Part shown: positions 58,983 to 64,000 of the stretch, piece by piece | How positions within the stretch are numbered: position 1 is the stretch's first letter | Layout: each line of letters begins with the position of its first letter | From: Chrysogorgia sp. JL179-B06 | Taxonomy: Eukaryota > Cnidaria > Anthozoa > Scleralcyonacea > Chrysogorgiidae | Direction of reading: 5' to 3' | Assembly: GCA_035772405.1 (NCBI GenBank) | Contig: JAYKKM010000222.1 | Coordinates: 1,264,501-1,328,500, forward strand | DNA: 64,000 nucleotides | The notes under the pieces: generated by a model | Database searches by the model: none | Told to the model about the DNA's origin: nothing | The model's input: only the letters and a program-made list of their open reading frames with translations | Position numbers and translations under genes: made by a program

Positions 58983-59088
58983 GTAAATACAAACGTTTCC
59001 CAACCAACGCCTTGTTTTAAGGTGTTAACTCTCGTCGTCTTTCATGTGGAACACACTGCTAGTTCAGATATGAATATCGTGTTTGGTT

Positions 59089-59136
59089 GTGAGTTTAAAG
59101 GGGGCGCGAATCACGCCCCCCTTTCAAACACCTCAC
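59089..59136. repeat. GC-core stem-loop
   Basis: GTGAGTTTAAAGGGGGCG pairs with CGCCCCCCTTTCAAAC and CTCAC around CGAATCA-type loop bases. Its GC core contrasts with the AT-rich spacer. Confidence 0.7.
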
Positions 59137-59181
59137 GTTTGACCTTTTTGAGGATGTTAACGAGCTCCCTTATGTCTTACC

Positions 59182-59661
59182 CTATTTTGGAACGTTTGTC
59201 TCGTCATATATTTTGTTGTACCTTTTCACCATTCCATTGATTGGTGGGCATAAGTCAGTCACATTATCGTCCAACACTTTAACGTCTGAGAGGAACGTTG
59301 ACTCGTTGTAAGGAAGACCTCTAAGATACGATCTTAGTTGTGTCAGTATCTTTTTGTAGCTAGTGTGTGCGAACTTACAATGCTCCACTCTACTCGTCAG
59401 ATTGGATTTAGCTAAGTAACCTTGGATGATCACACCAGGACCACTAATACAAGCAATGATTAGAGGGTTAGCGGTTATCGATCCAGCTACAATCCCTATC
59501 ATGTTTAACGATAGTTTAATTTTCTTCAACCTCTTGTATTTCCATTTGTAACAGGCTTCTAGTTTGTGGTAGTACGAGTACAAGCGTTTGAGCTCTAGCA
59601 CCTCTCCCTCTGACATATCCTTTGATATGTGATTGAAATCAACAACTGACTTCTTCCTCAT
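59182..59661 (-). CDS. Two-transmembrane-helix protein
   Basis: 159 residues. A basic helical N-terminal part (YSYYHKLEACYKWKYKRLKK) leads into a membrane hairpin at about residues 50-82 (LNMIGIVAGSITANPLIIA, then CISGPGVIIQGYL). A helical, charged C-terminal part follows (SRVEHCKFAHTSYKKILTQL). The arrangement recalls SLATT-like 2TM proteins, and related 2TM proteins occur in cnidarian Polinton-like elements as I recall. A membrane-active role (entry, release or pore) is inference. The gene starts 5 bp after the fibre-like gene and reads toward the hairpin-rich gap. Confidence 0.65.
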   Translation of the reverse strand: MRKKSVVDFNHISKDMSEGEVLELKRLYSYYHKLEACYKWKYKRLKKIKLSLNMIGIVAGSITANPLIIACISGPGVIIQGYLAKSNLTSRVEHCKFAHTSYKKILTQLRSYLRGLPYNESTFLSDVKVLDDNVTDLCPPINGMVKRYNKIYDETNVPK

Positions 59662-59666
59662 ATATA

Positions 59667-60620
59667 TTAGCTCACATCATATTCCTTCATCATATCTCTA
59701 CCAACTAATATTATGTCTCGACTCGTCATGTAGCCAGAGACAATCCTCACACCGTAGAACTCTATCAAAGACGGGTACTTGTAGGGTGCGAGTGGTATTA
59801 CTGGTCGATGCACTCCAAAGATCGTTACGTAAGGAGACCCTATCTCTTCGTAATTAGCTGTGAAGTCTGAGTCTGTTGATCTTATGTTGTTCACCTTAAC
59901 ATAAGAGTTACCCATCCGCCAATGTATTGATATCATATGTCTCTTGGTGGTGTCGATATTATTTGGGATTGTACACGTGTACTCCTTTGCTGGAGCTCCA
60001 CCACCATACGATAACTTATCAGTTGTACCACCTTTGTATCCTATGTATTTATCCCACGATCCATCATCGTTTGAGATAATCGCCTCCCAATCTTTCGTAG
60101 TTACCCTCATGGCTAACCTCACTACCATAAAAACGGATATGTCACAGTATTGCATACGTGGACAGTTAAAATGTACTCCAGCTTCAAATGGAATTGGAGT
60201 TAGTTCAGGGGATAGGAAGCTACGACCATTGCTAACACCAATAATAGGACCATACGATGGATCGTGTTGTACTAACATGTTCGTTTTATCTCTAATGGTT
60301 TTCACTTTATTTGTTCCACTGTGGTATTCCACCGAACTCACAGCATGCTTTGCGACGTTAAAATCAAATAGAACGTTATAGGACTGCGTTCTAAAGTATT
60401 GCGATAAGTATACGGACTCCAATACTTTTTTACTGACAGCATCCAAATCATCTTCTGGATCTGCTATGTTTTTGAGTGCCCTGAACGCCATATCTATATC
60501 TCCAGACATCCTCCCACCGCTCACGCTTAACTTAGGGTCACTGTCTAGATGTCTTTTCGCTCTTCTTAATATTTTGTCGCTCTCGTAGTCTCTGTCCTCA
60601 AATCCATAACTTAGACTCAT
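59667..60620 (-). CDS. Tail-fibre-like attachment protein candidate
   Basis: 317 residues. Residues 35-69 hold the phage tail-fibre signature: GGRMSGDIDM, then ALKNIADPEDDLDAVSKK, equivalent to the GGxMxGdIdM...I.nlaDPt...DAa.K motif. The remainder looks like a beta-rich lectin- or concanavalin-like head (AGVHFNCPRM, MISIHWRMGNSYVKVNN, LIEFYGVRIVSGYMTSRDI). Such proteins bind receptors at the tip of fibres, so attachment of a particle is the likely role (inference). It starts 4 bp after the large upstream gene. Confidence 0.6.
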   Translation of the reverse strand: MSLSYGFEDRDYESDKILRRAKRHLDSDPKLSVSGGRMSGDIDMAFRALKNIADPEDDLDAVSKKVLESVYLSQYFRTQSYNVLFDFNVAKHAVSSVEYHSGTNKVKTIRDKTNMLVQHDPSYGPIIGVSNGRSFLSPELTPIPFEAGVHFNCPRMQYCDISVFMVVRLAMRVTTKDWEAIISNDDGSWDKYIGYKGGTTDKLSYGGGAPAKEYTCTIPNNIDTTKRHMISIHWRMGNSYVKVNNIRSTDSDFTANYEEIGSPYVTIFGVHRPVIPLAPYKYPSLIEFYGVRIVSGYMTSRDIILVGRDMMKEYDVS

Positions 60621-60624
60621 TATG

Positions 60625-62331
60625 TTATAACATATATTTGCTTACTAAATAGCCAGACACAGCCGAAACCACTAGAACTAGCCCCAACTCTGTCGTGTTG
60701 TCACCTGGTGTCACATTTGGTGGTTTGTCAAGTGTCTCCAGATGCTCTCCACCTTCCTGGTGTGCAACGTTTGATGTCGTCAGACGATGCGTCACCTTTG
60801 GCTTATCAAGTGTCTCCAGGTGCTCTCCACCTTCTTGGTGTGCCACGTTTGGTGTCGTCAGACGATGCGTCACCTTTGGCTTGTCAAATGTCTCCAGATG
60901 CTCTCCACCTTCTTGGTGTACTTTCTTAACCTCCGTCGTTTCTGTGTAGCTTAACCCACTATTTACCCCAAACTTCATACTCTGTGTAGCAGTCTTCAAT
61001 AGGTTGTTGTACCCAGCGATTTTGTTCTTGAGGATTACCACGTTACTTGGCATTAACCACGTAGACGGTGATAGCGCAAGATTTTGGACAACGTTAGTGT
61101 CTCTAATCGACTTGTTCATGTTGAGAATCCACGTTGACACGTCGTAGTTTATAACACTATCCTCCACCAACTTTCGGAACTCTTGTTGAGTCTCTAGACT
61201 GCCTGCAGAACCACCAACGACTGACACACGTGTTCTCGCTTGTGCACCAAGTGTGGAGTAAACAAAGGCTTCTATAGACTGATTTAGGTATTGTCTCCCA
61301 ATGTTGGTGAAACCATTCGACACCAGAGGAACGTATCGTTTGTAGTCGTTCTTAACGTCGTTAATCGTGAAGACTCTCTCCTCACCTGTTGTACCATCAG
61401 CAAGGACTTTACCCTGGTAGTAATGCTTTTTAGGAATCTTGTCTGTCTTACCATACAATTCTCCAGCATCGAACTCTCTACTTATCGACCTCATACTCTC
61501 ACCACCTTCCATCCTTCTGAGAAGTCTTCTAACAGTAAAGTACAGATGGAACCTCATCACACTTGTGATAACAGGGTGAACTTCTTGCGAGGGTGACAAG
61601 TGTTGTAACGACACTCCACAACAGAAACTTGCACAATATGTTGCAAACACTACTCTATAGTAGCTCTCGTTGTCGTCCCACTTTGACTTTGTCTTTGACG
61701 TGGTGATTTGTAAGATTGGTAGTTTTGAGAGAAAGTAGTTATTTTGATTAACGAAGACTCTAAAGTTATTCACTGGGTAGTTCAACACGTTTTCCGTCGG
61801 ATAACCATCCCAAAGTCCCCAGTGGTTTTTGCGACCTTTTGATAGTGGTTGGATAGTTCCACCCGATAGCCATATTTTTGGAAACTTGTCGTCGTGACCT
61901 TTTGGAGATTTGTTGTTGTGTAGCCAAATCCACATGCTCTTGTCGTTTTTGAAGGTATCACTAGTTATGTTAGTGCTTATGATGTCGTTGTTTCTGAAAT
62001 ATATGTCAACGCCATTAACCTCACCATCTTGTGATACAGTTGGATCGAACTCAAACTTGCTCAAAGTGATGTGAGGGTACTTTCTCACTAGATTCAGCTT
62101 AGCCACGCGTACGGCATTAGCTATCTCTTTCTGGTTAGCTACCATTGGTTTGTTTATCGTTAGATACTTAGTGTACTCCGGGTTACTCTTAAACCTACTT
62201 GAGTCTGTCGAAACGTCACCAATATTAGTTTTCGTCACGAAGAATATATGTATATGCATGTTGTCGTCAACATCAAGAAAAAACCTATTCTTGTCAGCAT
62301 AAGGATACTCTCTTTCGAACGCGTCCATCAT
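60625..62331 (-). CDS. 568-residue protein with 26-residue tandem repeats and C-terminal anchor
   Basis: Largest intact gene of the element; not recognised. Residues 1-460 look globular, with HIHIFFVTKTN near 26-36, TIQPLSKGRKNHWGLWDG near 159-176 and a Cys/aromatic segment (YCASFCCGVSLQH, then FHLYFTVRRLLRR) near 232-273. Residues 471-540 hold three copies of a 26-residue repeat (HQEGGEHLETLDKPKVTHRL), encoded by a 78 bp DNA period at about 60725-60940. Residues 548-566 (ELGLVLVVSAVSGYLVSKY) are a membrane anchor. Size and position next to the penton-like gene make a divergent capsid or membrane-anchored spike protein possible, but no fold is evident by eye. It is divergently transcribed from 62349 across 17 bp. 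Confidence 0.7.
   Translation of the reverse strand: MMDAFEREYPYADKNRFFLDVDDNMHIHIFFVTKTNIGDVSTDSSRFKSNPEYTKYLTINKPMVANQKEIANAVRVAKLNLVRKYPHITLSKFEFDPTVSQDGEVNGVDIYFRNNDIISTNITSDTFKNDKSMWIWLHNNKSPKGHDDKFPKIWLSGGTIQPLSKGRKNHWGLWDGYPTENVLNYPVNNFRVFVNQNNYFLSKLPILQITTSKTKSKWDDNESYYRVVFATYCASFCCGVSLQHLSPSQEVHPVITSVMRFHLYFTVRRLLRRMEGGESMRSISREFDAGELYGKTDKIPKKHYYQGKVLADGTTGEERVFTINDVKNDYKRYVPLVSNGFTNIGRQYLNQSIEAFVYSTLGAQARTRVSVVGGSAGSLETQQEFRKLVEDSVINYDVSTWILNMNKSIRDTNVVQNLALSPSTWLMPSNVVILKNKIAGYNNLLKTATQSMKFGVNSGLSYTETTEVKKVHQEGGEHLETFDKPKVTHRLTTPNVAHQEGGEHLETLDKPKVTHRLTTSNVAHQEGGEHLETLDKPPNVTPGDNTTELGLVLVVSAVSGYLVSKYML
60725..60940 (-). repeat. Three 78 bp tandem repeats within the 568-residue gene
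   Basis: The landmark AGTGTCTCCA (or AATG form) recurs at 60731, 60809 and 60887. Copies 1-2 and 2-3 differ at few positions, and the length keeps the frame. Repeat-number variation between copies of the element is likely. Confidence 0.9.
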
Positions 62332-62348
62332 AACATACCGTACATTAT
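62332..62348. promoter_or_regulatory. 17 bp divergent promoter gap
   Basis: Start codons of the leftward 568-residue gene and the rightward penton-like gene are only 17 bp apart (AACATACCGTACATTAT). AT-rich steps face both starts. The core promoters must overlap the coding starts, or transcription starts lie at the ATGs. Confidence 0.5.
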
Positions 62349-62992
62349 ATGAGAGTGGTAGTATTGATTAGTGGTTCAACGGAAACTGTAGACCTACAAG
62401 AGTCAGTTTTAGTGACAAACTCAGACCCTTACGTATTGGTGAATAATGCAACTATCTTTTGGGACTACGTTAACGTAACCACAGCTAACAACAAGATAAC
62501 TTATAACAGTAACAATCACGTTTTTAGTCCTGGGTACCACACCTTTAAAATGGTCGCCGACGACTTGAGAGAGTTAGGGACGTGAAGCTAGTGGCTAACA
62601 GATATGACTCAACGTGTACGATAACAACTGATCAACAAATAGAACTGTTTAAATTCGGACAACTTTTAGGGTTTGACGAAAACACTACAATAGCCACCAC
62701 AAAAACCAGTCCTAACGTTGTGAGCGTTAATAGAGGACTGAAATACATACAAATAACATCTAATATTGTGGACAGATCTAAGAACATAGTTAATGGTAGC
62801 AAAAGTGATTGTATCGCAGTACTGCCAATAACTAGCACACAGACATTAAAGGGTTCTGTACAACATTTTGGTGTTGGGTCGCAAATCCCAATAAACAAAG
62901 GAGTCATCAACCAACTAGAGTTCAAAATAACAAATCAGGACGATAGCAGTGTTAACGTTGGCGAGGTGCTGTTAGATTTACACATCATGTAG
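62349..62992 (+). pseudogene. Penton-like (minor capsid) protein with one frameshift
   Basis: The ATG at 62349 opens a 78-codon frame ending at TGA 62583-62585. The next frame back is open from there to 62992 and has no ATG at its start, so the two parts belong to one gene split by a one-base loss near 62575-62582. The combined length would be about 214 residues. Sequence pattern (FSPGYHTFKMVADDL, then LFKFGQLLGF, IQITSNIVD and a C-terminal GEVLLDLHIM) follows the jelly-roll type proteins of Polintons that I associate with the penton base, but it is shorter than the usual ~400 residues, mainly at the N-terminus. Five bases separate it from the integrase start. A sequencing error is possible. 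Confidence 0.6.
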
Positions 62993-62997
62993 TGTAT

Positions 62998-64000
62998 ATG
63001 GACGTAGAGCAAGAACTAAGAGGTATTTACTACAACCCATCAACTGGTTACCAGTCTGCTGAGAGGCTGTACCAAAAGGCACAAGAAGACGGACTAAGTG
63101 TTAGTAGGGCAAAGATAAAGGATTGGCTAAAATCTCAAGACACGTACACCAGGTACAAACCAGTTGTTAAGAAACATAAGTTTAGACAAACATTTGTTGA
63201 CTATCTGGGTGAGCAGATACAGATGGACTTGGTCGACATGGGTAAGTACAAGCATAAGAATAACGGGTACTACTGGATACTAACAGCCACTGAGATCCTT
63301 AGTAGGTATGCTTTCGCAATACCTGTCTATAGGAAAGACACGAAAAACATGACTAAGGCTGTCACAGAGTTACTAGAGAAGGCTAAGGTTAGATTTGGTG
63401 AGTATCCAAAGTTGGCTCAGTTTGACGACGGTAAGGAATTCTATAACGTTGGTGTGAAAGATCTATTGGATAAACACAATATGAAGTACTTCAGCACGAA
63501 CTCTGACAAAAAGGCGGCAGTCGTAGAACGGTTTAACAGAACACTCAAGACGTCTATGTGGAAGTACTTCTACAGTAAAGGAACGTACAAGTGGATAGAC
63601 ATTTTAGACCAACTAGTTGAGAATTACAACAATACCAAACACAGTACTATTCTAATGAAACCTAAAGACGTTAACAAGAAAAACGAAAACGAAGTATGGA
63701 CGACGTTGTTTGGACACCACTTCGGTGACTACCCACTACCAAAGTTTAAAGTAGGTGAGACTGTCAGGATATCAAAGTACAAGAGCATATTCGCAAAGGG
63801 GTATGAGGCTAACTTCACTGAGGAGCTATTCAAAGTGACAAAAGTCATACGTGGTGACCCTACCGTGTACGAGATAGAGGACCATGAAGGGGAACCCATC
63901 ATTGGTAAGTTTTACGAGGAAGAGTTGTCAGCTGTTGATAAAAAAGACGACGTATATAAAGTTGAGAAGATAGTGAAGAGAAAGAAGGTAGGAGGTAAGA
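62998..64000 (+). CDS. Retroviral-type integrase of Polinton class (C-terminus beyond window)
   Basis: The ATG at 62998 is followed by 334 open codons to the window edge. The catalytic core (rve) shows Asp77 (QIQMDLVDM), Asp143 (AQFDDGKEF) and Glu177 (AAVVERFNR), a D,D-33-E arrangement. The C-terminal part has the SH3/chromo-like Polinton signature (FKVGETVRISKYKSIFAKGY, then EELFKVTKVI and GKFYEEEL). The N-terminal ~70 residues form a helical region without a clear HHCC zinc finger. The enzyme inserts linear element DNA and makes 6 bp target duplications in this family. The gene has no lesion in the visible part. Confidence 0.93.
   Translation, partial: MDVEQELRGIYYNPSTGYQSAERLYQKAQEDGLSVSRAKIKDWLKSQDTYTRYKPVVKKHKFRQTFVDYLGEQIQMDLVDMGKYKHKNNGYYWILTATEILSRYAFAIPVYRKDTKNMTKAVTELLEKAKVRFGEYPKLAQFDDGKEFYNVGVKDLLDKHNMKYFSTNSDKKAAVVERFNRTLKTSMWKYFYSKGTYKWIDILDQLVENYNNTKHSTILMKPKDVNKKNENEVWTTLFGHHFGDYPLPKFKVGETVRISKYKSIFAKGYEANFTEELFKVTKVIRGDPTVYEIEDHEGEPIIGKFYEEELSAVDKKDDVYKVEKIVKRKKVGGK

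Larger units (their letters stand above)
58712..59181. promoter_or_regulatory. Only large intergenic region of the element, with three stem-loops
   Basis: 470 bp without a supported gene, between the 2TM gene and the BRO-N fusion gene. Stem-loops are at 58775-58793 (AGGTCC/GGGACCT), 58918-58982 (arms of 30 bp, four mismatches) and 59089-59136 (GTGAG...CTCAC outer pairs with a GGGGGCG/CGCCCCCC core). All other gaps in the array are 57 bp or less. Candidates are a transcription terminator for the upstream genes, an enhancer or an internal replication signal. Confidence 0.6.
51630..64000. mobile_element. Polinton/Maverick-like (adintovirus-like) element, left part
   Basis: The combination of a family B DNA polymerase of the Polinton type, a retroviral-type integrase with the Polinton C-terminal domain, a penton-like protein and a tight array of small membrane and zinc-finger proteins defines the element. 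Gene gaps are mostly 2-57 bp and two gene pairs overlap. The left boundary is set by a fold-back near 51630, where SINE-rich host DNA begins. The right end, second terminal repeat and target duplication lie beyond the window. No packaging ATPase (no Walker A motif), adenain-like protease or known major capsid protein is seen in 12.4 kb. Confidence 0.88.

Noticed and set aside
60695..60949. Plus-strand frames rich in Ser-Arg-Cys-Ser repeats
   Set aside because: They are antisense readings of the 78 bp tandem repeats in the 568-residue gene.
62582..62992. A separate 136-codon gene
   Set aside because: It has no ATG (its first codon is GTG), overlaps the preceding frame and continues the same penton-like pattern, so it is the shifted second part of one gene.
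1..64000. CRISPR array
   Set aside because: No regularly spaced direct repeats with unique spacers were seen; tandem repeats here are satellites or coding repeats in eukaryotic-type DNA.

Overview
The first 51.6 kb reads as AT-rich invertebrate animal DNA packed with transposable elements. The last 12.4 kb is the left part of a Polinton/Maverick-like (adintovirus-like) element with compact, virus-style gene packing. Host identity is inference. Spliced short genes, CR1/L2-like LINE fragments, a Penelope-like retroelement, tRNA-derived SINEs and many TTAA-flanked, hAT-like and mariner-like non-autonomous elements fit a cnidarian best, but nothing here fixes the species.

Region by region. At 1-6.5 kb are three tandem ~567 bp repeats, the third split by a TTAA element that itself contains a second TTAA element. 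At 7.3-9.25 kb are a minisatellite, a hAT-like element, a LINE 3' end and the best host gene, a reverse-strand gene for a secreted cysteine-rich protein with signal peptide, Lys-Arg-ended propeptide and one clear intron. At 9.3-25 kb is mostly non-coding repeat DNA, including a palindromic TTAA element, LINE fragments, two copies of a 1.7-2 kb repeat, and a young 1.07 kb transposon (22943-24010) that carries a plausible two-exon coding unit. At 25-35 kb is a mosaic of duplicated blocks made from one ~600 bp repeat, a LINE fragment and a SINE; several copies preserve the empty site of transposons present in others. At 37.8-41.2 kb is a broken Penelope-like element with a second copy of its 3' end. 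At 41.2-51.6 kb are further repeats, a tRNA-like sequence, nested hAT-like and mariner-like elements and two weak candidate host exons.

The Polinton-like part (51.63 kb to the right edge) has three blocks. A rightward family B DNA polymerase (51750-55888) is broken by two frame changes and one in-frame stop. A leftward block of ten tightly packed genes (62331 down to 55885) encodes, in transcription order, a large repeat-bearing membrane-anchored protein, a tail-fibre-like protein, a two-helix membrane protein, a BRO-N/VRR-NUC/C2H2 fusion, three small membrane proteins, a coiled-coil protein, a zinc-ribbon protein resembling late transcription factor VLTF3, and a 59-residue C2H2 protein. Divergent from it across 17 bp, a rightward pair encodes a frameshifted penton-like protein and a retroviral-type integrase that runs off the window.

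Polymerase and integrase would serve replication and integration, the zinc-ribbon protein late transcription, and the fibre-like, penton-like and membrane proteins particles or entry. No packaging ATPase, adenain-like protease or recognisable major capsid protein is visible; they may lie beyond 64 kb or be replaced by unfamiliar proteins. The polymerase lesions and a fold-back at the left end indicate a copy that probably cannot move by itself, though most other genes are open and the insertion looks fairly recent.
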